A stretch of 64,000 nucleotides of DNA from positions 682,001 to 746,000 of the forward strand of contig NZ_VFPE01000002.1 of NCBI RefSeq assembly GCF_006783905.1, read 5' to 3'. A model generated the notes under the pieces. That model saw nothing but the letters and a program-made list of their open reading frames with translations, was not told the DNA's origin and did no database searches. This document shows, piece by piece, positions 34,205-42,558 of this stretch (its first letter is position 1; every line of letters starts with the position of its first letter). The position numbers were made by a program, and so were the translations under genes. Origin of the DNA: Microbacterium kyungheense (GTDB taxonomy: Bacteria; Actinomycetota; Actinomycetes; Actinomycetales; Microbacteriaceae).

Positions 34205-34241
34205 TTCAGTTGTTCTTGGTTCGAGTCCAGGTACCCCAGCA
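34205..34241 (+). repeat. attR: 37-bp direct repeat of the tRNA-Gln 3' end
   Basis: Identical to 24418-24454. The DNA before it is island sequence, and the DNA after it begins with the terminator that presumably once followed the tRNA gene. Confidence 0.9.
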
Positions 34242-34246
34242 AGACG

Positions 34247-34271
34247 AAAACCCCCGAATATCGGGGGTTTT
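34247..34271 (+). terminator. Displaced tRNA-Gln terminator
   Basis: AAAACCCCCGA (34247-34257), loop ATA, TCGGGGGTTTT (34261-34271), then TGTCGTTT. It starts six bases after attR. In the unoccupied chromosome it would directly follow the tRNA-Gln gene. Confidence 0.8.
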
Positions 34272-34324
34272 GTCGTTTCCATGCGCCTCCGCCCGCAGAG
34301 GTTCGGCGGATCGGCTCATGCCCC

Positions 34325-35014
34325 TCACACTCTCGACGGAGTCCGCTGGGCCCGGACCGGGTGTGGTGTCCAGGCGTAGACGTGGCTCGAGGCGAGGGCA
34401 AGCCAGGACAGGCCCGCGAGCACCGAGATCCACAGGAGGAGCACCCCGAGGGGGATCATCGCGAACGCCGCGCCGCCGAAGAAGCCGATGAGGACGATCA
34501 CGCCGAGTACGGTCGCCCAGACGGCGTGTGTGCGCGCACCGATCGCCCGGCACCAGCCGGCGTAGGCGAACGCGGCCGCTGCCAGGGCGGCGAAGCCCAG
34601 CGCGCCGAAGATGAGATGCAGGATGCCGCTCACGGACGCCGCGCCGCCCTCCGACCCCGGCGGGAACCCGGGCACGGGGTCGGGTGGGAAGACCGCGCTC
34701 AGCACGAGACAGATGCCGTAGACGCCGACGAGCACGGCGACGGCGAGTCCGCGCCCGTTGCGGATCGCCCGGAGGAAGCCCCACGCTGCCGCGAGAACCA
34801 TGAGCGCGGTGAGGATGAGGTTGAGGCGCTGCATCCACCCGAACTCGCCCAGCATGAGCAGTGACAGTGCATGCTCCGACAGGTGGAATCCCTGCCTCGT
34901 GAGCGCGAGCACCACGCCCACCAGCACGTAGAAGGGGCCGGCGACGACACCCCAGCCCAAGAGGCTGCGCGTCACGGCTGCGCGGCGATCGAAACCGGCG
35001 GATGCTGTCGACAT
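34325..35014 (-). CDS. DUF998 family membrane protein
   Basis: 229 residues from ATG 35014, seven bases after AGGAG on the minus strand (an in-frame TTG at 35020 is less likely). Six hydrophobic helices with the DUF998 pattern: GPFYVLVGVVLALTRQGFHL near the start, LMLGEFGWMQRLNLILTAL, VFPPDPVPGFPPG between helices 3 and 4, and HLIFGALGFAALAAAAFAYA. Function unknown. It is divergent from a TetR gene and likely its target through the GTGCA...TGCAC operator. Confidence 0.85.
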   Translation of the reverse strand: MSTASAGFDRRAAVTRSLLGWGVVAGPFYVLVGVVLALTRQGFHLSEHALSLLMLGEFGWMQRLNLILTALMVLAAAWGFLRAIRNGRGLAVAVLVGVYGICLVLSAVFPPDPVPGFPPGSEGGAASVSGILHLIFGALGFAALAAAAFAYAGWCRAIGARTHAVWATVLGVIVLIGFFGGAAFAMIPLGVLLLWISVLAGLSWLALASSHVYAWTPHPVRAQRTPSRV

Positions 35015-35036
35015 GATCAATCTCCTGCACTGGCGC

Positions 35037-35050
35037 GTGCATTAGTGCAC
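35037..35050. promoter_or_regulatory. TetR operator candidate
   Basis: GTGCA-TTAG-TGCAC palindrome. A further TGCAC at 35026-35030 pairs in inverted orientation with the first half. It lies between the -35 region and the TAGAGT -10 box (35058-35063) of the tetR gene. Confidence 0.55.
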
Positions 35051-35101
35051 TCGTGGGTAGAGTAGATCCGTGACGCGTCCGGCCGCAAGAGGGGATGCAG
35101 G

Positions 35102-35725
35102 ATGACACGGCGAGAAGACCCGAGGATCACGCGCTCGCGCGTGCTGATCCTCGACGCCGCCATCGAGGCGTTCCTCGAGTTCGGATACGACGGGGTGAGC
35201 GTCGAGCTCGTCGCGGAGCGCGCCGGCGTGGCCAAGCGAACGGTGTACAACATCTACGGAGAGAAGGAGGCGCTCTTCCGTGCCGCCCTCGGCCGGTCGA
35301 TCGCCACTGCCGAGCAGTTCGCGCATCTGCTGACAGAAGCCATCGACGGGCTCGAGGATGTCGAGCGGGAGCTGCCGCAACTGGCCGAGCGTCTCGCGGA
35401 CGATGTGCTCCTCGGTCCGGTGCTGCCGCTGCGCCGGCTGCTCGTCGCCGAAGCCGCACGATTCCCCGACCTCGTCGCGACGTACCGCCGGCGAGCGCCC
35501 GAGATGGTTCTGCGGGCGCTGTCCGCCGCGTTCGGGCGCCTGACCGATCGGGGTCTGCTCGCGGCGGGCTCGCCGATGCTCGCGGCGGAGCACTTCGCGT
35601 TCCTGGTGATGGGAGCCGAGATGGACCGCGGGATGCTGGGTGGACAGATCGGGCAGCCGACGACGGTGCGCGCACACGCCCGCGAGGGAGCACGCGTCTT
35701 CCTCGCCGCATACGGACCGCGCTGA
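35102..35725 (+). CDS. TetR-family transcriptional regulator
   Basis: 207 residues. HTH: SRVLILDAAIEAFLEFGYDG, VSVELVAERAGVAKRTVYNI, YGEKEALFRAAL. The C-terminal part resembles the AefR-like TetR_C domain (LLVAEAARFPDLVATYRR). Starts at ATG 35102. A GTG six bases after a TAGAGT box at 35070 opens an 11-codon frame whose stop overlaps this ATG (ATGA), so a leaderless mini-ORF may couple translation. It probably represses itself and the divergent DUF998 gene. Confidence 0.9.
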   Translation: MTRREDPRITRSRVLILDAAIEAFLEFGYDGVSVELVAERAGVAKRTVYNIYGEKEALFRAALGRSIATAEQFAHLLTEAIDGLEDVERELPQLAERLADDVLLGPVLPLRRLLVAEAARFPDLVATYRRRAPEMVLRALSAAFGRLTDRGLLAAGSPMLAAEHFAFLVMGAEMDRGMLGGQIGQPTTVRAHAREGARVFLAAYGPR

Positions 35726-35779
35726 ACCGGCCGAGGTCGCCCGGAGCGGCCCGCGGTCCCGGCAACGGCGGCGTTGCCC

Positions 35780-36604
35780 TTACATCGCGCGCCGGCTGCG
35801 GAGGAGGACCGCCGCGGTCGCGGCGTCCGCGTCCTTCCTCAGCAGGACGAAGGTGCCGACGGCGAACATGCCGAGCATCGCTGCGACGGCGATCCCGATC
35901 CAGGTGCGCGAGGTCTCGGGGGACGCGAGCAGGCTCACCGCGAGGACGGGGACGAGTGCGACGATCCACAGGGCCACGGCGATCTGGAACGCTGTCGTCC
36001 GGCGCGGAGCGGCGTCGGCGGCGAGCGCACCTGCCCAGCGATCGACCGCCCCGGAGCGGGGGGCGTCGCCCTCGGCGAGCCGGGCGAACGGCGCGAGCCG
36101 CTGGCGTCGCCGCACGAGGATCGTCACCGCGCCGGCCACGCACGCCAGCAGCACCACGGTGCCGATGAGGACCGCCGGATTGACGGCGAGGCCGATGGCA
36201 CCCGCCGCGCTGAGCGTCGAGAGCACGATGAGGACGGCCGGCGAGAGGATGAACAGCACCTGCGCCCACGCGAGTGCCGGTTGCGTCTCACGCCGGGCCG
36301 CGAGGTACGCCTCGGCCTCGTCGAGCGTGACAGGGGCAAGGGCTGTGGGGCCTTCGGGCGAGGGTGCGGCCGGGGGGACCGAGGCGATGTCGCCCGAGAT
36401 CCCGAGCTGTGGCGCGAGCTCGTCGAGGTTGCCGAACTCGGTGATCACGCGGCCGACGGCCTCATTCTCAGACATCCCGGCGTCGAGATGCGACGTGTAG
36501 GCGTCCTCCATCATGGCGTGCAGCTCGGACCGGGCCTCGGTCATGCGCGGCGACGGCGGGTACGCGGCGAACATGGTGTCCAGATAGGCGGTGATGACGT
36601 TCAT
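35780..36604 (-). CDS. Permease-prefix-domain membrane protein
   Basis: 274 residues. The N-terminal 60 residues (YLDTMFAAYPPSPRMTEARS, EDAYTSHLDAGMSENEAVGR, VITEFGNLDELAPQLG) are the permease prefix domain found on PadR-controlled membrane proteins. Five or so hydrophobic helices follow (WAQVLFILSPAVLIVLSTLS and onwards). The start overlaps the stop of the PadR gene (ATGA), so the two are coupled. The module usually marks a membrane-stress or permease system; the substrate is unknown. Confidence 0.85.
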   Translation of the reverse strand: MNVITAYLDTMFAAYPPSPRMTEARSELHAMMEDAYTSHLDAGMSENEAVGRVITEFGNLDELAPQLGISGDIASVPPAAPSPEGPTALAPVTLDEAEAYLAARRETQPALAWAQVLFILSPAVLIVLSTLSAAGAIGLAVNPAVLIGTVVLLACVAGAVTILVRRRQRLAPFARLAEGDAPRSGAVDRWAGALAADAAPRRTTAFQIAVALWIVALVPVLAVSLLASPETSRTWIGIAVAAMLGMFAVGTFVLLRKDADAATAAVLLRSRRAM

Positions 36605-36933
36605 TGTTCGATTCCTTGGACGAAGCGGTCGACGACGGACTTGGTGTCACGCCACTCGGCGACCTTCTCTGCGAGATGAGCGGATCCCGTGGCGGTGATC
36701 CGGTAGTACGTGCGCGGCTTGCCGGACTCCGACGCGCCGGCGAACGACGTGACGAGGCCGGCGCTCTCCAGGCGCTTGACGGCGGAATACAGGGTCGTCT
36801 GCTTGATCGTGTACTCCGCGCCCGTGGTCGCGCTGATCTGCTGGGCGAGCTCGTACGCATAAGACGGACGCTCGCGCAGCAGCGACAGGATCATGAGGTC
36901 GACGTACCCGCGGATGGCGTCGGCGCTGATCAT
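36601..36933 (-). CDS. PadR-family transcriptional regulator
   Basis: 110 residues. Winged helix: GYVDLMILSLLRERPSYAYE, LAQQISATTGAEYTIKQTTL, YSAVKRLESAGLVTSFAGAS, then ESGKPRTYYRITATG as the wing. The short C-terminus fits subfamily 2. First gene of the two-gene operon with the permease-prefix protein. PadR proteins are usually local repressors. A repeated CGTAGTACG-like stretch upstream (around 36970-36990: CGTAGTACGCGTGGCGTAGT) may be its operator. Confidence 0.9.
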   Translation of the reverse strand: MISADAIRGYVDLMILSLLRERPSYAYELAQQISATTGAEYTIKQTTLYSAVKRLESAGLVTSFAGASESGKPRTYYRITATGSAHLAEKVAEWRDTKSVVDRFVQGIEQ

Positions 36934-37102
36934 GGCGTCCCCCTCTCACGTGCGTTGATACGCCCCACAACGTAGTACGCGTGGCGTAGTACGTCAAGCG
37001 TGCCGATTGGCGTCCTGCCTGCACGTCACAGACCGCGCGCCGCGCACGCCCGCTCCGGGCCGGCGATAGTGTGCAAGGGCACCGACGACCTGAGGGAGCT
37101 CC

Positions 37103-38122
37103 GTGTTCGAAGCCGATGTCCTCGATGTGGCCCAGCGGTCCTCCACCGGAGCGCTGCCGCCGGGCGGCAGCGTCGACGCGTGGGTGAGGGCGGCGCACGC
37201 ACGGTATGCCCCGGACGACGCCGGCACGGTCGCCGACTACATCCCGGTCCTCGCGCACGCCGACCCCGCCTGGTTCGGACTCAGCGTCGTGGGCGTCGAC
37301 GGCAGGGTGCATCAGGCCGGCGACACCGGCATCCGCTTCACGATCCAGTCGATCTCGAAGGCGTTCGTGTTCGCCCTGGCGTGCGAGGCGATCGGTCACG
37401 AACGCGTGCACGAGCGGATCGGCGTCAACAACACCGGGCTGGCGTTCAACTCTGTGATCGCCGTCGAGCTGAACGGCGGCAGCCCGATGAACCCCATGGT
37501 CAACGCCGGCGCGATCGCGACGACAGCGCTGCTGCCCGGGTCGGACGCCGAGGAGCGGTGGTCCGCCGTGCGCGATGGGCTCTCGCGGTTCGCCGGACGC
37601 GACCTCGTCCTCGATGACGAGGTGTACCGCTCCGAGTCCGGGGCCAACCACCGCAACCGCGCCATCGCGCAGCTGCTGCACAGCTACGGCCGACTCGATG
37701 CCGACGCGGAAGAGAGCGTCGACGTCTACACGCGGCAGTGCTCGCTCGCCGTCGACGCCCACGATCTCGCGATCATGGGTGCCACGCTCGCCGACGGCGG
37801 CGTGAACCCGGTGACCGGGGAGCAGGTCGTATCGGCCGAGGTCTGCCGCGACACCCTGGCGGTGCTGGCATCGTGCGGCCTCTACGAGCGCTCGGGCGAA
37901 TGGCTGTTCGAGATCGGCCTTCCGGCGAAGTCCGGTGTCTCGGGCGGCATCGTCGCGGTCGCTCCCGGCAAGGGCGCCGTCGGCGCCTTCTCGCCTCGCC
38001 TGGACGCCGCCGGCAACAGCGTCCGCGGCCAGCGCGCGTGCGCCTACCTGTCGCGCGCCCTCGGACTCAACCTCTTCGCCTCGGCACGGTGGGTGCCGGG
38101 CACGACAGGAGATGCACGATGA
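37103..38122 (+). CDS. glsA: Glutaminase
   Basis: Hydrolyses glutamine to glutamate and ammonia. 339 residues; serine-dependent beta-lactamase-like fold with the catalytic SxxK as QSISKAFVFALACE, plus NPMVNAGAIATTAL, ANHRNRAIAQLLHSYGR and YTRQCSLAVDAHDLAIMGAT. Other core elements are LPAKSGVSGGIVAVAPGKGA and SPRLDAAGNSVRG. GTG 37103 follows GGGAGCTCC. Its stop overlaps the start of an MFS gene (ATGA), suggesting transport and hydrolysis or export are linked. Confidence 0.94.
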   Translation: MFEADVLDVAQRSSTGALPPGGSVDAWVRAAHARYAPDDAGTVADYIPVLAHADPAWFGLSVVGVDGRVHQAGDTGIRFTIQSISKAFVFALACEAIGHERVHERIGVNNTGLAFNSVIAVELNGGSPMNPMVNAGAIATTALLPGSDAEERWSAVRDGLSRFAGRDLVLDDEVYRSESGANHRNRAIAQLLHSYGRLDADAEESVDVYTRQCSLAVDAHDLAIMGATLADGGVNPVTGEQVVSAEVCRDTLAVLASCGLYERSGEWLFEIGLPAKSGVSGGIVAVAPGKGAVGAFSPRLDAAGNSVRGQRACAYLSRALGLNLFASARWVPGTTGDAR

Positions 38123-39771
38123 CCACGGATGAGCGGATGCCGCAGACCGATGTCGAGAAGCGGTCCTGGGTGCCCATGGTCGGCCTCTTCCTCGCGCAGG
38201 TGCTGATGTCGTTCAACGTCGCGGCGCTGCCGATCTCGCTGGGCGGGTTCGTCACCGACTTCGGCGTGCCGCCGACGGTGGCGAGCACGACGATCGTGGT
38301 CTACGGCCTCGCGGTGGCCGCGCTCGTGATGACGGGTGCGAAGCTGGGGCAGCGTGTGGGATGGGTGCGCATCTTCCGCGTCGTGATCGTGGTCTTCGGC
38401 GTCTCGTCGCTCATGATGATCCTGGCGCAGACGATGGGCTGGGCGATCGCGGGCCAGGTGCTCGCCGGCGCCGCGGCGGCCATCATCGTGCCGTCACTGG
38501 TCGCCCTCATCGCCGAGAACTACCAGGGCGGCCAGCAGGCGACGGCGGTCGGCTCGCTGGGGTCGGCGCGTGCGTTCTCGGGCGTGAGCGCGTTCCTCAT
38601 CGGCGGCACGCTCGGCACGCTCGTGGGATGGCGGCCGATCTTCGGCATCACGCTGGGCCTGGCCGTCATCGTCTTCATCCTGAGCTTCCGGCTGAGGTCG
38701 GACCGCGGAAACCCGGCGGTCAAGATCGACCTCGTCGCGTCGGCGCTGATCGGCGTCGCGATCGTTCTGCTCACCGTCGGCTTCAACAACCTCAACGCGT
38801 GGGGCATCCTCGAGGCCCGCGAAGACGCCCCGTTCTCGGTCGTGGGCATGTCGCCCGCGCCGATCCTCGTGGTGTTCGGCGTCGTGTTCGGTCAGTTGTT
38901 CTTCGTGTGGACCCGTCGTCGCATGCGCCGCGGCCTGCAGCCCCTCGTCGACCTCTCGGTGCTCAGCCACGGTCGTGAACGGGCGGCGGTGTACGCGATG
39001 TTCATCATCGTGGCGATGGAGGCGGCGGTGAACTTCACCGTGCCCACCTACATCCAGGTGGTGCAGGGGCGGACACCCTTCGACACGTCGCTCGCGATGA
39101 TGCCGTTCAACCTCACCGTGTTCGTCACGGCGACCCTCATCGTGCGGTTCTACCGCCGCTACTCGCCGCGCACGATCGGCCTGTTCTCGTTCGCCCTGAC
39201 CACGCTCGCGCTGGTGTGGCTGTCGGTGGTCGTCACGAACAACTGGGAGACGCTGCCGACAATCGTGGGTCTCATCGTGTTCGGCATCGGGCAGGGGGCA
39301 CTCGTGACGCTGGTGTTCAACGTCCTGGTGACCTCCGCTCCGAAGAACCTCGCGGGCGACGTCGGCTCGATCCGCGGGACGACGCAGAACCTCGCATCGG
39401 CCGTCGGCACGGCGGTGATGGGCGCTGTGCTCGTCACGACGCTCGGCATCGGCGTCGGCAACGCGGTCGCCGATCACCCGGAACTGCCGCCGGAGCTGAT
39501 CGCCCAGGTCGACCTCGATCAGGTGAACTTCGTGAGCAACGACGACCTGCGCGCCGTGCTCGAGCGCACCGACGCCGACCCGGCGCAGATCGACGCCGCC
39601 GTGACGATCAATGAGGAGGAGCGTCTGCGCACCCTCAAGCTCGGCTTCCTGATCCTCGCCGGCATCAGCCTCATCGCCGCGATCCCGGCCTCGCGCCTGC
39701 CGCGCTATCGCCCCGGCGAGATCCCCGTCGACCCCGAGATGGTCGACGAGCCGGACCGCGCTGCGTCGTGA
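38119..39771 (+). CDS. MFS transporter, 14-helix type
   Basis: 550 residues from ATG 38119. Loop 2-3 carries a weak motif A (GAKLGQRVGWVRIFRVV). Motif C-like AFSGVSAFLIGGTLGTLVGW fits antiporters. A long loop near residues 445-505 (DHPELPPELIAQVDLDQVNF) faces outward before the last helix. The start overlaps glsA by ATGA. The family exports drugs or metabolites; here export of an amino acid or ammonia-related solute is possible by context only. Confidence 0.85.
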   Translation: MTTDERMPQTDVEKRSWVPMVGLFLAQVLMSFNVAALPISLGGFVTDFGVPPTVASTTIVVYGLAVAALVMTGAKLGQRVGWVRIFRVVIVVFGVSSLMMILAQTMGWAIAGQVLAGAAAAIIVPSLVALIAENYQGGQQATAVGSLGSARAFSGVSAFLIGGTLGTLVGWRPIFGITLGLAVIVFILSFRLRSDRGNPAVKIDLVASALIGVAIVLLTVGFNNLNAWGILEAREDAPFSVVGMSPAPILVVFGVVFGQLFFVWTRRRMRRGLQPLVDLSVLSHGRERAAVYAMFIIVAMEAAVNFTVPTYIQVVQGRTPFDTSLAMMPFNLTVFVTATLIVRFYRRYSPRTIGLFSFALTTLALVWLSVVVTNNWETLPTIVGLIVFGIGQGALVTLVFNVLVTSAPKNLAGDVGSIRGTTQNLASAVGTAVMGAVLVTTLGIGVGNAVADHPELPPELIAQVDLDQVNFVSNDDLRAVLERTDADPAQIDAAVTINEEERLRTLKLGFLILAGISLIAAIPASRLPRYRPGEIPVDPEMVDEPDRAAS

Positions 39772-39776
39772 TCAGT

Positions 39777-39824
39777 GGATGCCGTCACGCCGGCGGATCC
39801 GCGAGCACGTGCGTGACGGCATCC
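39777..39824. terminator. Hairpin between convergent genes, GGATGCCGTCACGC stem
   Basis: Perfect 14-bp stem, 39777-39790 with 39811-39824, and a 20-base loop. It follows the MFS stop by 5 bp and overlaps the 3' end of the convergent phosphotransferase gene. Confidence 0.6.
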
Positions 39825-40708
39825 GATCCGAGCGCGAAGTAGTCGGGGTTGTCGTCGCTGTGCACGAGCAGCACCAGCGCGACAGCGGCCGCCCACGCGT
39901 GGGCGCGCCGCCAGGTCGCGGTGTCGTAGTGTGCTCCGGTGGCGGCGATGAATCGCGCGCGGCCGGCGGCGTCGAAGGCGAGCCAGGCGACGGCGAGGTC
40001 GTACGCGGGGTCGCCGGCGGTCACGTCGCCGAAGTCGATGAGGCCCGCGAGCGCGCCGTCGCGTGAGACGAGGTTGCCGGGATGCAGGTCGCCGTGGATC
40101 CAGACCGGCGGCCCGTTCCAGCCGGGCGTCCGCAGTCCCTCCTGCCAGGCGGCGGTGAGCGCGTCGGCGGTGGCCTCGTCGAGGACGCCGGTCTCGCGCG
40201 CGGTGGCGATCCGCTCGGCGAACGCCGCGGCGCGGGTCTGCAGCGGCCGCCCGCGCACGGGGTTGACCGGAAAGTCCGCCGGGGCTTCGGTGTGCAGTGC
40301 GACCAGGGCCGCGGCGAGCTGGTCGGCCCAGCCGGCGCGCGCCGCCCGCGGCACGTCCAGTCCGGCGTCGCCCTCGATCCAGCGGACCACCGACCACGCC
40401 CACGGGTAGTCGCCTGACGGCGCGCCGCACACGACCGGCGCGGGCACCGGGACGCCGAGTGGCGCAAGCCGCTCGGCGATCCCGGGAAGCACGCGCTGCT
40501 CGCTGAGGACGAGCGGGGCCGCGAGGTCGCGCCGGGGAAGGCGCACCGCGTACTCGGCTCCGAGGCGCCACACCTCGCTGTCCCAGCCCTCGGCGACCTT
40601 CTCCAGGGGCAGCTCGGCGGCATGCGGGATGGACTGCGCCTGCTCGATCACCAGCCGGCGCACGAGAGCGGTGTCGATGTCGATCTCTGCCGTGGGCTTG
40701 TCGTGCAT
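39785..40708 (-). CDS. Aminoglycoside phosphotransferase (APH) family protein
   Basis: 307 residues with the kinase-like fold. N-lobe: EVWRLGAEYAVRLPRRD (ATP lysine replaced by Arg in YAVRLPR, a common variant), then WSVVRWIEGD. Catalytic loop: WIHGDLHPGNLVSRDG. Metal loop: GLIDFGDVTAGDPAYDLAV. Members phosphorylate aminoglycosides, macrolides, homoserine and other small alcohols, and this branch is common in actinobacteria without proven resistance. TAGGTT six bases before the ATG indicates a leaderless promoter. Confidence 0.88.
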   Translation of the reverse strand: MHDKPTAEIDIDTALVRRLVIEQAQSIPHAAELPLEKVAEGWDSEVWRLGAEYAVRLPRRDLAAPLVLSEQRVLPGIAERLAPLGVPVPAPVVCGAPSGDYPWAWSVVRWIEGDAGLDVPRAARAGWADQLAAALVALHTEAPADFPVNPVRGRPLQTRAAAFAERIATARETGVLDEATADALTAAWQEGLRTPGWNGPPVWIHGDLHPGNLVSRDGALAGLIDFGDVTAGDPAYDLAVAWLAFDAAGRARFIAATGAHYDTATWRRAHAWAAAVALVLLVHSDDNPDYFALGSDAVTHVLADPPA

Positions 40709-40714
40709 CGTTCG

Positions 40715-40720
40715 AACCTA
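40715..40720 (-). promoter_or_regulatory. -10 box of the APH-family gene
   Basis: On the minus strand TAGGTT, six bases before the ATG at 40708-40706. Confidence 0.4.
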
Positions 40721-40751
40721 CTCCCGCGTCGGGTGAAGCGCTCTTGTGTTT

Positions 40752-40775
40752 ATGTTGGAGCATGTTGTAATGTGT
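40752..40775 (+). promoter_or_regulatory. Candidate DeoR operator
   Basis: ATGTTG at 40752 and again at 40762, then ATGTGT at 40770: direct repeats about one helical turn apart, 25-48 bp before the DeoR start. DeoR-type regulators often bind direct repeats. No independent support. Confidence 0.35.
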
Positions 40776-40799
40776 GGGAATCCACGGAAGGACCCGCAG

Positions 40800-41579
40800 A
40801 TGTACGCAACGGAGCGCCACGAGCAGATCGAGCTCCTGCTGGCCGCGCAAGGCCGCGTCAGCGTCGTCGAGCTGGCAGAGCGCTTCGACGTCACCACCGA
40901 GACGATCCGGCGCGATCTCGATCACCTGGAGGGCGTCGGCGCCCTGCGCCGGGTGCACGGCGGCGCGGTCGGCCGTGAGCGTGCGAGCACGCGCGAGCCC
41001 TCGCTCGCCGAGCGTCTCGAACACCACGGCAGTGCGAAGACCGCGATCGGCACCCGGGCGCTCGACGCGCTGGGCGCGGACTTCAGCGGTTCGCTCTTCC
41101 TCGACGCGGGCACCACGACCGCGGCCGTCGCCGCCTCGCTGGCGCCCCGACTCGTGTCCGAACGCATCGAGGTCGTCACGCACTCCCTGACGCTCGGCCA
41201 TGCGCTGGCCGCCGTCCCCGGCGCGTCCCTGTCGCTCATCGGCGGCCGCGTGCGCGGGCTCACAGCGGCAGCCGTCGGCGCCGACACCGTGCGCGCGATC
41301 GGCGCTCTCCGGCCGGACGTGGCGTTCATCGGCACCAACGGCCTGTCGGCCGCGTTCGGCCTCAGCACCCCCGACCCCGATGAGGCCGCCGTCAAGCGCG
41401 CGATCGTCACCGCCGCCCGTCGCGTGGTGGTGGTCGCGGATGCCGAGAAGTTCGGGGCCGAGCTGCTCGTCGGCTTCGCGCCGCTGGAGGCGATCGACGT
41501 GCTCGTCACCGACGCGGCTCCCGATGCCGAGCTCGCGTCCGCCCTCGCGGACGCCGACGTGGAGGTCTGGCTGTCATGA
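40800..41579 (+). CDS. DeoR-family regulator of the fructose operon
   Basis: 259 residues from ATG 40800; an open frame upstream to 40746 runs through the putative operator. HTH: ERHEQIELLLAAQGRVSVVE, LAERFDVTTETIRRDLDHLE, then LRRVHGGAVG. The C-terminal sugar-phosphate isomerase-like effector domain has LFLDAGTTTAAVAASLA, VVTHSLTLG, AFIGTNGLSA and VVVVADAEKFG. Its stop overlaps fruK (ATGA), so it is part of the operon. By context it senses fructose 1-phosphate or a related ester. Confidence 0.9.
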   Translation: MYATERHEQIELLLAAQGRVSVVELAERFDVTTETIRRDLDHLEGVGALRRVHGGAVGRERASTREPSLAERLEHHGSAKTAIGTRALDALGADFSGSLFLDAGTTTAAVAASLAPRLVSERIEVVTHSLTLGHALAAVPGASLSLIGGRVRGLTAAAVGADTVRAIGALRPDVAFIGTNGLSAAFGLSTPDPDEAAVKRAIVTAARRVVVVADAEKFGAELLVGFAPLEAIDVLVTDAAPDAELASALADADVEVWLS

Positions 41580-42517
41580 TCGTCACCCTCACCGCGAATC
41601 CGTCCCTCGATCGCACGATCACGCTGCCCGCGCCGCTGCAGGTGGGCGATGTGCAGGGTGCCCAGTCCGCTCGCGAGGATGCCGGCGGCAAAGGCATCAA
41701 CGTCGCCCGCGCAGTCGTCGCCGCCGGCGAGCCGTGTGTCGCGGTGCTGCCGCTCGCGATGGACGACCCGTTCGACACCGCGCTGCGGGGGAGCGGCCTG
41801 GACGCGCATCGCGTCCCCATCGCCGGCCACGTGCGCGCGAACCTCGCCATCACGGACCCGGCGGGGATCACCACGAAGCTGAACCTGCCCGGCGCCCGCC
41901 TGTCGCCCGACGAGATCTCGGCCGTCGTCGATGCCACCGTCACCGCGGCGGCCGGGGCGCGCTGGCTCGTGCTCGCGGGCTCCCTGCCACCCGGCGTGCC
42001 CGACGACTTCTACGTGCGGGTGATCGAGGCGGTCCGTGCGGTGCACGGTGCGCAGGCGCCGTTGATCGCCGTCGACGCATCCGGGCCGGCACTGGCGGCG
42101 GCAGTCGCGCACGGGCACCCCGATCTCATCAAGCCCAACGACGAAGAGCTGGGCGACCTGGTCGGCGCGGACCTGACCGGCGCCGACGCGCAGACGGCTC
42201 TCGACGTCGCACGGGCGCTCGTTCCCGACCGCGTCGGCGCAGCACTGGTCACCCTCGGCGCGCGCGGCGCGCTGCTCGTGGACGCGGACGGCGCCTGGGC
42301 GGCCGTCCCGCCGCCCATCCGCGTCGTCAGCACCGTCGGTGCGGGCGACAGTTCGCTCGCCGGCTACGTGCTCGCCCACGTCCGTGGGCAGCAGGCGGAC
42401 GAACGGCTGCGCCTGGCCGTCCACTACGGAGCGGCGGCGGCATCCCTCCCGGGTACTCAGGCCCCCGCGCCCGATGACCTTCCCCTCGGCGACGTGCCCC
42501 TCACGCGCCTGACCTGA
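41576..42517 (+). CDS. fruK: 1-phosphofructokinase
   Basis: Phosphorylates fructose 1-phosphate from the PTS to fructose 1,6-bisphosphate. 313 residues of the PfkB family: MIVTLTANPSLDRTITLP, GGKGINVARAVVAAGE (first signature), DLIKPNDEELGDLVG, and the catalytic STVGAGDSSLAGYVLAH (second signature, Asp as base). The start overlaps the regulator's stop, and fruA follows after 41 bp. Confidence 0.95.
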   Translation: MIVTLTANPSLDRTITLPAPLQVGDVQGAQSAREDAGGKGINVARAVVAAGEPCVAVLPLAMDDPFDTALRGSGLDAHRVPIAGHVRANLAITDPAGITTKLNLPGARLSPDEISAVVDATVTAAAGARWLVLAGSLPPGVPDDFYVRVIEAVRAVHGAQAPLIAVDASGPALAAAVAHGHPDLIKPNDEELGDLVGADLTGADAQTALDVARALVPDRVGAALVTLGARGALLVDADGAWAAVPPPIRVVSTVGAGDSSLAGYVLAHVRGQQADERLRLAVHYGAAAASLPGTQAPAPDDLPLGDVPLTRLT

Positions 42518-42558
42518 ATCCTCTCCACCCGAACGACCCACAGAAACCGGAGGCCATC

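Larger units (their letters stand above)
24418..34241. mobile_element. Integrated genomic island in tRNA-Gln (about 9.8 kb), probably defective
   Basis: Bounded by a perfect 37-bp direct repeat that is the tRNA-Gln 3' end. Within the left end are an excisionase-like gene and a tyrosine integrase. Near-identical 25-bp putative arm sites lie inside each end. Codon use and base composition are visibly less GC-biased than in the flanks, and the GGATGCC heptamer so common outside is almost absent. Both integrase genes and at least three cargo genes are disrupted, and no transfer, replication or phage structural gene is seen, so self-mobility is unlikely. Confidence 0.88.
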
